This document shows, one piece after another, positions 1-11,715 of a stretch of 64,000 bases of DNA; position 1 is the first letter of the stretch, and each line of letters begins with the position of its first letter. Source of the DNA: Epiperipatus broadwayi (Eukaryota; Onychophora; Udeonychophora; Euonychophora; Peripatidae); NCBI GenBank assembly GCA_028023455.1, contig JAQFVV010006220.1, positions 9,383,916-9,447,915 on the forward strand, read 5' to 3'. A program made the position numbers and the translations under genes. The notes under the pieces are model-generated. The model saw only the letters and a list, made by a program, of their open reading frames with translations. It did not search any database and was not told the origin of the DNA.

Positions 1-204
1 TTAATATATAATAAATCTTTGATTTATTGTTCAAGTTCATTTAATTTTACTTTTAAATAAATTTATTACTATTTTATTAATATGACTAGTGAAAATAAAA
101 AACAAAAATTATCAAGCAATAAAAAATTGGTGAACTGATGAGTATGAAATGATTAATAAAGACAAGACAGTTACAAAAAAATCAAATCATATGTCACATA
201 ACTT
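1..204. other. AT-rich non-coding DNA
   Basis: No reading frame, RNA fold or family match is visible. From about position 172 the sequence resembles 555-617 (both carry ATATGTCACAT and GCTTGTATTA), so this edge already belongs to the repeat cluster that follows. Confidence 0.5.
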
Positions 205-500
205 AATTTAATAAGCTTGTATTATAAATGTTATATATAAAGCTCACAAGTAAACTCTTAACAAGCTTTGCAGAATAACCCCAACTCCAAACCGGTTTCT
301 ACTACTGGTTTCCTCAGTGGGGTGCTAGGATATTCAAGCATTAGATTAAAAAATACCAGGACAATTCCCAGCACTTTATCTAATGGATAACTATTAAATA
401 GAAAATCTGAAATTTTTAGATATCCATATGTCATCCAATCCAGCTATCTAACTTAAATAGCCATATGGGACTGAACCAAGTTCAGATACATCATATATTA
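205..500 (-). repeat. Dispersed repeat family 1, copy a
   Basis: Read on the reverse strand, this block matches 5735-6035. Shared landmarks in order are an ATAACCC box, a CCTCAG...GGTGCTAGG box, a TTTATCTAA box, a run ending TAGAAAAT, and a conserved core CAGCTATCTAACTTAAATAG followed by ATATGGG. The similarity is patchy, roughly 70 percent by eye. No coding frame and no clear RNA polymerase III A and B boxes were found, so the class (SINE or non-autonomous DNA element) is undecided. The last part of the copy is repeated in inverted orientation just downstream. Confidence 0.6.
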
Positions 501-738
501 ATAATTTTAGCAATGTAAAATTAACAAAGCCTTAATAGCATAAAATAAAATTTACCAAGAAATCAAGTCATATGTCACATGACCTAATTTAACAAGCTTG
601 TATTACAAATGTTATTTTATTTTTTGCTATTAAGACTTGGTGATTTTATATTGCTAAAGTTATTAATATATAGTGTATCTGAACTTGGTTCAGTCTCACA
701 TGGCTATTTAAGTTAAATGGCTGGATTGGAAGACATAA
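432..738. repeat. Imperfect inverted repeat (about 125-bp arms)
   Basis: The arm at 432-556 reappears as its reverse complement at about 610-735, with shared runs such as TGAACTTGGTTCAGTC, TTGCTAAA and ATTAATATAT. The arms look 85-90 percent identical by eye, with a spacer of about 55 bp. The spacer carries a second copy of the segment at 172-235, in direct orientation. This could be two head-to-head insertions of family 1 ends or a foldback element. Confidence 0.7.
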
Positions 739-3700
739 TTATTTTTATTTTGAGTGAATGTGAATGAACAAGTAGATACACAACAAATATATATATAAAT
801 GTGTTCTTTCCATTTGTCATTAGTAAATTACACTATTATCTTAAAATTTTGTTTATACTATAATGTTAATTTATATTAATACTAGACACATAGAAATGTG
901 TCTGTGTTATATATGTGTGTATGTTTAAAAGTATCATATGTGCAGTGGAGAAAACAAAACATTCAATTTTAATCATCGCTTAACCAACAAAATGTGAACT
1001 ATTATAAGTAATTTACAATGTAAGAAATAGGGGCTAAAAACAAAAAAGGGATATTGTGAGTCTAGTGTCATTTTTTATTTTTAATTGAGCACATATAACT
1101 AAATACTTATTTATTCAAGTAAATTTTATTTAAATACACAGCAAATAGTATAGATAGTTATAGATATATATATATGCATACATACAAAAGATTATTTAAT
1201 GATATGGGTAGATATATATTTATACAATTGTACATATACATATGTATGTGAAATTCATATTAAAAAATATATATCAACAACTTATATATTGCTAGTATGC
1301 ATCAATAATTGTAAATTTATCTTATGAAAGTAGATCCCAATTAAAAAAGAAATAAAATATTGCCAGTATTGTCTTTAATCAAACATCATGTAAATATATG
1401 TTTACACATGCTCATAAAAAGTAGGACAAATTTAAAAAAACTACAACATCTAAAATGATTGTTACATAAAATAATTACTATTATATATAGAATGATAATA
1501 AGCTTAGTAAAAATACAATGTTATTAATTCATAACAGATTTTATTACACACAGAATATAATTGAACGGTATTAATCTGAAAGTCTTGATTGCTAAGTCAT
1601 TCTAAATTAATATTTTTTTCCTAGATTAAAAGAGATTCTGTAATAAACATGCAATACATAAGCATGTTATATACTAATATAATCTTCAATACTTTCTCTT
1701 CCTCTTTATTTTTGTTTTTTAAACTGTAAAAGTAATAAATATATTTTGCTTTAAAGTGTAAGAAGAGTGGAATGTTGTTATTACATGTTATATACTTATA
1801 GTCTTATACAAAGAAATTAAGCAGCAAGAACTTTTTAATTGCTAATGGATATATATCCACACATTTGCAATACATTTTATATCTTAACAATTATTTTTAT
1901 ATCAATCACACTTTTATAATTAACAAAATAAAAATTGACAGATTTCATTCTGACTATCTTCTGGTAATGACTGTGTCATCTTTTTAATTGATTTTTTTTA
2001 TTTATTATTATTAAGCTTTTTTTAAGATTTCTATCATTTTTTAAATAATTTTTATAAACAATATGTGCCTAAGTTTAATTTTGTTACTACACATTGTTTA
2101 TTACTTTTACAGTTATTAAAATTATAATATAGTAGAACTGCAATATCTATTATATTTTGCTGAGCTCTCCTAATGTACATTGTACCCTACATATAATGGC
2201 TCATATTTTGTGATAAGCCTTGATTACAATAGAATATTTATTGTTATTGAACTGCAAGTGTACAATGCTTTTCAATATGCATATACATATAACACAAACA
2301 CTTCTTTATATGTATAGAATTCATATATAAATTAAAATTGTATAAACAAAGTTAAAAAACAATGTAGTTATTAGTAATAAAATTGAAGGAGTATATTTAC
2401 ATATACATTCATTGTTTGGATAGTCTATTCATTCACACTCCCTCAAAAAAAATGCTGTACTATATTTTTATTTTTTAAACAAAATGAATAGCAAAATTCT
2501 GACTTTCATCATGGTGATCATACTTTTTCTTCAATGTCTTTTTTTCTTACAAAAAGTAATAACAGTCTCATTATCTGGGATGTCTTTTCTAATTGTTTTG
2601 ATGTTTCTAAATCTATATCAACTATACAAATGCTTTAAAATTTCATGAAACTTTTAGCATTATGATTCAAAAACATTTTATTATATGAAATACTATAAAT
2701 CAAATTCTGGAAGAATAACAAAGTGAAGCTTTAAACATAGGCTGAAGAAATTTTATTAATAAACATTGCACACAACACTCTGAGATGAAAAAATAGCTAC
2801 TACCATATTGTAAAATTCATTAAATTTACAAATTCTAATGACTGCTTGCTGTCATATTATAAAATTGATTAAATTTATGAATTTTAATGTTTTTATTCAT
2901 TTACATTTTTTTATGTTTATTTACATTTAATAGTACTGAATTTTACTTAAATCACAAAGAAAACATTGTAAAGTAAATACACATTTGAGATTTAAAACAT
3001 TATATTTAATGAGAAAAGATATGGCTGCTGTAGTGCTAAGATTCATAAAATGTAATATTTGAATTTCAATGTTTTTGTTATTTATTTACATTTTTTGGTT
3101 AGCATATAAAATGATTATATATGCTTTGCTTATACAACATAAACTGTGGCTTTTAATTGAAATATATCAATTAGTTAATTGATCTGATTGTTTAGATGGT
3201 CTCATTCAAAATCATTAGTTTCTTTGTCTTTTATTTAATGTGAAAAATTATATGAACTATGCAAGTGTTTGATACACTATTTTATAAAGTATTTATTTAA
3301 TAAATATTCTAAATGTGACAAGCATGTTTTATTATTAATTTAAAAGATTTTGTTTTTATCTCAGATTAAAAATGTATAATGGTAAAATGGTGTGATCATT
3401 CCAAAGCTGTTAATACTTATAAATGATAATAAATATTCACAAAATTATATATTTTTCATTATTAAGAGTAATTTTTCAGTAAATAAATAATCAAATGGGG
3501 TATTGCATGGAAATTCAGAAGAAGTTCAAGCATAAAAGTGACAGAGCTGGGTCAGGATCCTATCATTCTTGCACTTCAAAGTTTGTCACTTTATCATTCT
3601 GCCAAATCTAACAAGGAATCTTTCTAGGAGGCTCCAATAAATTATTTCAAAATTACTTTAAAGAAGATAATTTATTACATCACTATTAATTTTTAAAAAA

Positions 3701-4693
3701 AGTTAAGAAGAAGTGAATGCCTATAAATACCACACACTATTAATGATATATATTTTTTGTAATTTCAAATTACCATTTATAAGTGTTATTTTTAACATTC
3801 CAACAATTATTTTTTTACCACTAAAGGGGTGCTATTTTTTTTTTCAAACAAAATAAAAAATATTTTGTATTATAACTTTATTTGTTCTCTCTCTCTTTTT
3901 TTTTTTTTGACAATTTATCAAAAATCTAAATTAAAAAAACAAATGGAATCTAGGGCTTAAAATATTAACCTTGCAAATACATAAAAAAGAATATTAAATA
4001 GAAGACAATAGACCAAAGGACAATCTTCTGACAGTGACAAACAAGGGGGGGGGGGCAGCAGATGGTAGTTTGATTTGACATCACATAAATATGTTTCAAT
4101 AATTTCCGTCTAAAAACTATTGCATGAAATATCAGTGTAAACATTACATAATTTTAAAAAATAATAATAATTTTACAAAAAATAAACAAGTGAAAAAATT
4201 AAATTATAATTTATGACCTAATAAATGCATTTACGATTTTGGTCTTATTTGAAGAGACATTTTTTATTTACTCTTTAATTGTTCATGCAAAAACAATAGC
4301 ATCTTTGAAATAGAATTGGAACTAAAGTTTGAATTTTTAATAAACTGTCAAAATAACTTTTAGTATACCCATTTATTTTGCCATTAACAAATGCAATGGG
4401 AAAAACAACAGCAACATTATTCAATATAAAAAAAAAGTTGCATTAAATTTAGGTAAAAGTTTAAAAAAAACAAAAAACATTTTAATTATAGTGTAGGTTA
4501 ACATTTACTTAATTTATTTCACTGAGAAAGAAATGATATCCCTTCTATCATTTGAAAACTGGTGGATTCCGCATAAAAAATGAAATAAACAAAGCATTTT
4601 ATTCTTTGATTACTGATAGCAAAAACAATGGCAGGTAAGACTTTATATATCATTTTTAACATAATTTTAGAAGAAATGTAATAAACCTGTTAA
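739..4693. other. AT-rich non-coding DNA without recognised genes
   Basis: About 4 kb with no protein motif or long frame. It contains many A and T runs, AT microsatellites, a loose 49-bp tandem pair (landmark CATATT at 2804 and 2853, with a weaker third copy near 3050), and an 11-G run at 4045-4055. The slightly GC-richer piece at 3485-3640 may be an old element remnant, but I could not match it to anything. Confidence 0.5.
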
Positions 4694-4826
4694 TAAAATT
4701 TAAAACTTTTTTTTAAATTTATATGTCAAAGCATTGACTGGGAAGCGAACTCAGGCCAGCTGCTTAGAAGGCAGCTATGCTAACCGCTAGGTCACCAATG
4801 CTTGACTGACTTAAAATTTAAAACTT
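4694..4826 (-). mobile_element. tRNA-derived retroposon with 15-bp target-site duplication
   Basis: The 15-bp sequence TAAAATTTAAAACTT occurs perfectly at 4694-4708 and 4812-4826, flanking a 103-bp insert. Read on the reverse strand, the insert starts with a short leader, contains a tRNA-like region (4731-4801), and ends in an A-rich tail next to the duplication. Flanking duplications, a tRNA-like head and an A-rich 3' end are the signature of LINE-machinery retroposition. The insert is very short for a SINE, so it is either a retroposed tRNA or a minimal or truncated SINE. Only one copy is visible in the window. Confidence 0.8.
4731..4801 (-). tRNA. tRNA-Arg(UCU)-like pseudogene or SINE head
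   Basis: On the reverse strand a 71-nt cloverleaf can be drawn. The 7-bp acceptor stem (GCATTGG with TCAATGC) has one G-U pair. The D-arm has an A-box-like TGACCTAGCGG. The perfect 5-bp anticodon stem (GCTGC/GCAGC) carries a 7-nt loop CTTCTAA, giving anticodon UCU (Arg). The T-arm TTCGCTT loop has one mismatch in its stem. The D-stem pairs poorly (about two of four), and no immediate T-run terminator follows. With the flanking duplications, this points to a retroposed copy rather than a working tRNA gene. Confidence 0.65.
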
Positions 4827-5734
4827 ATCTATCAAAACTTGCAATTTATGAAAATAAAAAATTAATCTTTAAAATTTTGCAAATTTTTTTTAAAAAATTT
4901 ATTATAATGACTATATAATATTGATTTTCCCTTCATTTGCATTTGTGATTTAAAAGTGCACTCAACTTTAGGTTATAAAGAAGAAAGAACCCACTTTGTT
5001 ATGCATATGAACAAATGTGCACAAATTTAAATTATAATGACTATGTTATTAGCTTTATTGCTTTTCATGGTATGCTAAGTAACATGCAATATTTTATCTC
5101 TGCAAGATATAAATATAGAAGTTATTGCAAAAATTATAGCTTCAATCAAATACATAAAAATTAATTAAGGCATACATTAAATTAAAAGTTAATGAATAAA
5201 GTAATTTCACATTTTTTTCATTTTCTATTTTCTAGGAAATAAAAAAAGTAAAAATGGAAAACTAAGAAGGAAAAAAAAATTGATAATCACATCAATCAGG
5301 ATTATATTATTAAATCTATTTATTATAACGAGTAATTTTTTTAATGAGTAAGCTTTAATTTATTTAATTATAAATAATATATATTACTTGATTTAATAAT
5401 CTTAACTAATTTTAAAATAATTTAAAAGTCTGGTGAAGATGAAAATTTTAAACATTCTTTGTAATTTGGCTGAATTGCAGAATGCTCCAGATAATCAGTT
5501 CACCAGTCATTGAGGTTAAACTTGTGTCTATGTAATTATTATGTATAGTGAATATAGAAAAATATTTTAAGGATTAATTCAGTGCACTAAATATTACAAC
5601 CTCACTTCGAGTTCAACTAATAAAGGTATAAATATACATATATCATATACTTATACTGTGTATATCATTAATTGTACTCTCTGCAATGCTTAATATTTTT
5701 TAAAGTCCTTGTATTATAGTCAATATATGGTTTG
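4827..5734. other. AT-rich non-coding DNA
   Basis: No gene-like signal. A loose hairpin and a short GC-richer patch (5465-5530) are the only departures from simple AT-rich sequence. Confidence 0.5.
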
Positions 5735-6035
5735 GCTGAAGATCTCTCTACCCATATAGCTATTTAAGTTAGATAGCTGGGTTTGAAAACATATAGGTAT
5801 CTGAAAACTTCAAATTTTCTACTCAATAGTCAACTCTTAGATAAATGCTGGCTTTGGGTTGCTGTTTTTAGATCTAGTATCTGAATCTACCCTAGCACCT
5901 CTCTGAGGAGTGCCAAAAGCATGAAACCATGTTCAGGGGATGGTGGTTGGTTTTCAGATAGGGTTATTTTAAATGCTTTCTCTTGCTAAGCATTTATCTC
6001 AAAGCTTGTTGAGCAATTAGCAAAGCTCTTTGTTT
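5735..6035 (+). repeat. Dispersed repeat family 1, copy b
   Basis: This is the more complete-looking copy of the repeat seen reversed at 205-500, with the CTATTTAAGTTAGATAGCTG core near its left end and the CCTAGCACCTCTCTGAGGAG box in the middle. The sequence TCCTTGTATTATA flanks it on both sides (near 5704 and 6039). That could be a target-site duplication, but a related CTTGTATTA also lies beside copy a, so it may instead belong to the element. No coding frame was found. Confidence 0.6.
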
Positions 6036-6398
6036 ATATCCTTGTATTATAATTTCATATATACCCACAAACATATATATATTTGTGGAAAATTTTTTAG
6101 TATGCTATTATGCATTACAAACTTCAAAAATTGAAATTATATTTATTATACTTTGTTAAAATGACAGTTAATGCTTTATAAAATTTCATGCAATGATATT
6201 TATTAATTACACTTCATTATATATATAATATTTAAAATTTTATAATACACCTGAGTCTCTTTTTGTGTGGATTTTTTAAATGCGATTCATGTTTCTTATC
6301 TTTTTATGAGATTTTCTTTTATGCGATAAAGAAATTCATATTTCACTTAAAATCGGGATTTCCGATTTTATATACATGCATTAAATTTTACATACTTT

Positions 6399-7151
6399 AA
6401 ATCCCTGTTGGAAAAAGATTTGGCAATAAATTTAGATACTGTAGAAGATTTAGAAAAAGATAATGAAATAGAAGTGGAACCTATTCATTTCACAGCAAAA
6501 ATGATTCAAGAAAGTCATCAATTTTCTAATCAATTGGAAAATCATTTTTTGTTAATGACATGAATTATGAATGAGCTCTTAAATTCCAATGAGAGCTAAA
6601 TAGTTGTATGCCTGTGTTATGTATGTATATATTTATATTTCTTTTATACGCATATATACATAGAGAAACTTTTCGACAGAGAAAAATTACAAATAAAAAT
6701 ATTTAAGAACTTTTAATTTCTACTTAAAAAGAATGTATCTTTAAAAGTTCTTAAACATTTTTACTTGTAACTTTTTTCTGTCTAAAAGTTTCTCTAAGTA
6801 TATATGTGTATAAAAGAAAATTTAACCATTAGTCATTATTAACACATTCTTGGAAGCATGTTATATATATATATAGTTGCACTCATGGAAGTGTATTCTA
6901 ACAGCTAGACATAACAGTCTGGATATCGCATGCTTTATAAACAATTAGTAAAATCATCATCTCAAAGTTTAATTACTGATTACATTGTTGACAGAAGACC
7001 ATTAACACAGCCTGAGACTGAAGTTGATGCTAATTGTATTTCCTCTTGTGACAATCTGATTTCTTACCAGTTAACAAACGAACCTGCATATTGTCAAATA
7101 ATGATAATGATTAAAATATGTATGAAAAAAAGTAAAATAAACTACACATAA
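6399..7151 (+). pseudogene. Tigger/jerky-type transposase C-terminus, broken
   Basis: The reading frame from 6399 encodes an acidic segment (VEDLEKDNEIEVEP) followed by a helical stretch ending near ENHFL. After a one-base frameshift near 6550 it continues as VNDMNYE-ALKFQ-ELNSCM with TGA at two positions. The frame resumes at about 6930 with LYKQLVKSSSQSLITDYIV, the basic QxxxxDY-type tail seen at the C-termini of pogo-derived transposases. The two TGA codons sit where related proteins usually have arginine, so CGA to TGA transitions are likely. The gap at about 6611-6928 is a later insertion. The DNA-binding and DDE domains are missing, so the gene is dead. Assignment is from family knowledge of TIGD-like C-termini. 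Confidence 0.55.
6638..6819. repeat. Near-perfect palindrome inside the Tigger-like remnant
   Basis: The arms at 6638-6714 and 6741-6819 are reverse complements over about 77 bp. Outer ends are TTTCTTTTATACGCATATAT and its mirror, and both arms carry AGAGAAACTTTT-type and AAGAACTTTT motifs. The centre is about 26 bp. It lies within an insertion of about 315 bp (6611-6928) that splits the transposase frame. A clean target duplication at the palindrome's own edges could not be defined, so it may be a MITE or the core of a larger foldback element. Confidence 0.75.
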
Positions 7152-7437
7152 AAACATATTGTTTTGAATAAAATTAAATAGTTAATAAAAAAAAGTTTGT
7201 CTTGTATCAATTTTTTTCAAATATTTGAAATTTTTTATTAGTCATACTTTATTTCCTTATTTTTTTTAATGCAAATTTTAAAGAAATTTTACTTTGTTAC
7301 TTTGGTTTTATGCAATTTCTGAAAATTAAGAAACATATCTCACATTTTTCAATGTAAGTTAAGTCTATTTTTGTGCGACTTTTTTAATGCGGGATTTTCT
7401 GTGGAACCTATCTACCACATAAAAAGAGACCCAGGTG

Positions 7438-10400
7438 CATGTACTTTTTTAAAAAAGTTTTTTTTTCAACTTATTTGTATTTATTTTGGAAAAATAAAAA
7501 TATTTTATCATAATTTATATATATATGCATCTTCAGAAATAATGAAAATATATATATTTTTTAAAATGTTATAGATAATAATAAAAAAGTGATTAATATT
7601 ATCATAGAGTTACTGCTAAAAAAATCTGTATGTATAAATAAAGAAGACTTTCTTTGCTGTTTCCTATCTCAAGTTATGTATAAAAACAATTTAAACATAT
7701 TATTTATACATCATACAGTCATGGAGATATAGGTGTTTAATACCTCTAACTCACCTGCTAGCAATGTTTGTTCATGAAATGAATGCACAGAAAGAAGAGA
7801 TTATGTGAATTTTTATGTTGGTGAATAGTTGTGACAAAATGGAGTTTGAGATGAGAAGTATGCTGATAGAAACTTAAAATTATATGTTCATTTTTTAAAT
7901 ATTATACAAATTAACATTTTAAATTTTAAAAAAAACTCAAAAAACTCCACTTTAAATAAAAAATATCTCCATGGCTTTTTTTTTTACATATTAATATCCA
8001 ATAATGGTGAACATTGAATTTACTATCTTCCCATTTATATTTGTTTTTATTAATATTCAAATGTGTGGGGTTTTTTTTTTTTTGCAAGAAGTTCCATCTA
8101 TTGACAAACACTAAAACAAAAGTACAGTAAATTTGATTTGAATAGATTCAGGTGCTTTAAGTAGCTGGAATGACATAAAAGCATCCTAATATGTCTCAGG
8201 CAAAAGAGAAACATCGCTCACAAGGCATTTTGCAAGGACAAAAAGAGCTAAATCATGATAACATTGCATTTACTTTCAAATACAATAAGTGCTTAAGCAA
8301 TAAAAACTTAACAAGTTTAGATTTGTTAATAAAACCTTTAAAGAAAAACCATGGACGTTTCATCTCAAAACATAACATGAAAGCAATTTCTCCAATTCTA
8401 AAATTTTGCATGTGCATAGTCTTATTTTCAAATATGATTAAAAATAATTTATTAAATGCATTAATATAAGATTGGATTTAGGAAAAAAAAATCTGTATAT
8501 ATGAAAATGAAGAGCTATTAATACAATTTACACAAACACATATGTTTTACATATATAAACACACACAAATTTAAAAAATTAAAAATTAAAATAAATAAGA
8601 TGTGCATATTTAAAAATGTTGCAATTATTTTTTATTCCTCATTATTAGGTTAATTCAAAAATGAATATGTAAAATAGTATATATAATTTGTATTATAAAA
8701 AGTAGACAGTAGTGATATCAGGCGTATTGCACATAATGAAAATTCAAGTAGCTATAATGCTCAAGTAATTAATTACATGCAAATAATAAAGATAAATTTA
8801 AAATGTAAAGTTAAAATATTACTGTTTAAACTATATACAGAAATTTAAAAAAATACGGCATATAAAGCATGAAGAATGCATGATAACCATGATAATCTGG
8901 ATGTCTTGAATCTCAAGTCTTTCCAAATTAAACTTACATATATATATATTAAATTTGAACAGAATAGTTGATGAATAGATTGATAGAACAGCAACTGGTT
9001 TGGAAGATACATAGATAAGGAGATCCATGTACTGGGAAATTTTAGAAGTTGTTGCGTAAATTTAAAATGATCCAAGTTCATTGATCAAACTGCAGAAAAC
9101 AGTAAATACTAGAGGCAAAAGAGACTAGGAAAAACTTTTCCAATAGCCATTCAAAGAAAACAATTATTAAATGTTAGATGACAAGGATTTTAAGATTTTC
9201 TTTCCTTGTTTGATCCTTTAGCTAAGAATAGTTGTTAAATACTCATTTACTGACTACCAATGTGAAAAAAAAATCTAACCTGAATTTTTTTTATCCAATC
9301 TAGGGTTTGCGTAGCATATAAATGCTCCAATATCTATGATAAAATGCTTTTTATTTATATATATTTCTATATACTGTAAATACATTTTGAGTTTGTTATA
9401 GGATTTAATTGTTTTTATTTTCATAACTGTAGAAAACTCAGATAAAAGTTTCTCCATTTTCTATGAAATAATTTAATAATATACATGAAATATATTTATT
9501 TCTTCTTATTTGGCAAGGTGATGCCTGTATGATTGTAAATTAATTTTAATATTTGCCATGTCTTGAAACCAAATTTCATATAATCTTTATATTCAAATAT
9601 ATGTAATAGATTACTATAACATGGTCCCCTCCCCCCAATAAAATAATAAAATCATTTTTATTTGGATGAAACATATCATTCTATCACTGTAGCAGTAGAA
9701 TATCTTAGATCATATATGTTCCAGAGATCAAGAATTCAGATCTGGCTATAGTACACATTTCATTAAGTTTTTTAATATATATGTAAGCACAGACATGTGT
9801 AGAATATTATTCATGATTGAAAATATAAACATTTTATTATCAATAAATAAAACCAATTTGTAACACCTTTTAATTTAATTAGCATAAATAAGTAATCTCA
9901 ATGAATTCAAACAAGTCTTGACTGCATCATTCAGAATTTTATGCAGCATCTTACATCTAGCTGGTAACCAGCAATTTCACCCTCTTTAACCTTTATAAAT
10001 GTTTGCAAATTACCTATGAATTATTAACTAAAGTCCATTTGCTGAATTTATTAATGGTATGTTTACTATATATCCAGCTTGTTATAGGCAGTCAATTAAT
10101 AAACTATTCCAATTCAAAACATTTGTATTGACTACTATTAGATTTAAAAATATATACCTAGATATTTTGTAATAATAATATGTATAATTTGTGCAAAATA
10201 AATATATAGAAAGTTCACAGACAAAATATATATAAATAAAATTCACTACAATTTTTGTTTTAGGATAAACATAAGTATATTAAATCTTAAATTACACACA
10301 CATATATATGTAGATGGGAAAGGAAAGATAAATCAACAGGAAGCATTGTTCAATCAGCTTTATAACTAAAATTTTCTCAACATCTGATTCTCCTTAAAAA

Positions 10401-11337
10401 AAAAAAAAAAGCAGGGAAAATCTAGAAAAAATTTACTGACCATAAATAGATTTTATATACAGTATTATTACAGTTGTCTCATTTAACTCAGAAAATGTAA
10501 ATATCGCTTATTAATGAGATGTAAATATTATTTTTTTAAAATCATCAGTAATTGTAATTCTAGTGTACTATAATCAACATTTGTCATCCAAAGAAAAAAA
10601 AATTGGTGAGATATAACAGAAAATTAATATTTTATGAAATTTAATAAAAGGTTTGCCTCCTTCTATGAAACCTGGTTAATGTGAAAAACCTCTGAAAAAA
10701 CATCCACTCAATAAGACTGACAATCTTATGTATAAGACTTTTGAACTCAAGATAGACAACCGCAGAAAAATCATCATTAAAACAGAATTAAAAGCTTCTA
10801 TTTTAGTTTAATCCCCCCCCCTAAATCTAATAAAACTAATAAATATATATGAATTTGAATTATGTTGAAAGCGGGGGGGGGGGGAATGGAACAGATAACA
10901 TACTTCCAGTATAATTTATACAAAAACTATATCCAGTATAATTAATACAAAAACTATACCAAAAATCTGGCATAAAAGCAAAAATATAACAGTATTAAAA
11001 AGCTAATTAATGACAAATGTATCACCTAACATCACTATTGTGTTTCTAGAAACTTTTTGAAAGATTAATCTTATCAAAAAACTATGCCTCTTAATGAAAA
11101 CTATCTATATTTATTTAGAAGAAGATAAAACTGCTGTGAACAATTCTAAACTAAATATTGGTATTAAAGTTGTTGTTTGAACATTTGTTATAAAAAATTC
11201 TAAAAATGTGTACTTTTTTTTTTTAAAAAAAAAAATCATGATAAACATTCATTTACTTGAAAAATGCTTAACCAATAGAAAAAGTTGCATAATTTTAAAT
11301 GATAATATTAAGTAAAATTTTATGAAATGGACTCTCA
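7438..11337. other. AT-rich non-coding DNA
   Basis: No supported gene. Notable simple sequence: C4TC6 at 9626-9636, C9 at 10813-10821, G12 at 10873-10884, a 27-bp tandem pair (CCAGTATAATT...AAAAACTATA, starting at 10906 and 10933), and a T11A11 block at 11214-11235. Several 60-90-codon frames occur here, but their composition is that of random AT-rich DNA. Confidence 0.5.
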
Positions 11338-11715
11338 TGAGCTTGATTCATTCTTTTTATATATCCATTGATAACTTTGCAGAAATAGAATGCAGCAAAT
11401 TCTTTTATGCTGATGATATTGCCTTGATCTCATAAAGATTTTGTCCATAAATAAGTCTTTTAATGGAACTTTAAAAAAATTGAGTGGGGTTTTGTCTGGA
11501 GCATCAAAGACATTATTTTCAACTTTCCATCCTGAAAAATCTTCTGCTGCTTAGGACTATAGTTTAGCTTAGTTTTCTCTTTTATCAAGGGTTATATCTA
11601 AAATAATTTGTATGAACAATCACTTAAAAATCTAGCTGGCACAACTTGGAGTTGTGATACTAAAACACCTAAGAGAAACTTACTTAGCATTTGCATATTC
11701 TACTGGTGAATGACA
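11338..11715 (+). pseudogene. jockey-type LINE reverse transcriptase fragment
   Basis: Translation gives FYADDIALIS at 11403-11432 with the RT catalytic YADD at 11406-11417, and a stop directly after it. About 210 bp later, at 11640-11710, it gives AGTTWSCDTKT and, after a frameshift, LRETYLAFAYSTGE. This YADD-to-AGTTW...AYSTGE arrangement is familiar from jockey-type retrotransposon RT thumb/C-terminal regions. Stops and shifts occur throughout, and nothing upstream or downstream extends the match with confidence. It is a short relic of RT domains 5-7 and the thumb, with no endonuclease. Confidence 0.7.

Larger units (their letters stand above)
6248..7437 (+). mobile_element. pogo/Tigger-like DNA transposon remnant
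   Basis: The left end CACCTGAGTCTCTTTTTGTG is mirrored at the right end, whose reverse complement begins CACCTGGGTCTCTTTTTATG, followed on both sides by TTTTTTAATGCG-type sequence. The left end is preceded by TA, and the base pair after the right end is CA, consistent with a TA target duplication with one mutation. At about 1.2 kb it is far shorter than a full Tigger element, and only the transposase C-terminus remains. The family assignment rests on the TA, the TIR style and the C-terminal protein similarity, not on a catalytic core, which is absent. Confidence 0.65.

Noticed and set aside
8191-8469. 92-codon forward frame starting MSQAKEKH
   Set aside because: Ordinary length for chance frames in AT-rich DNA; no domain, no splice or coding context, no second copy.
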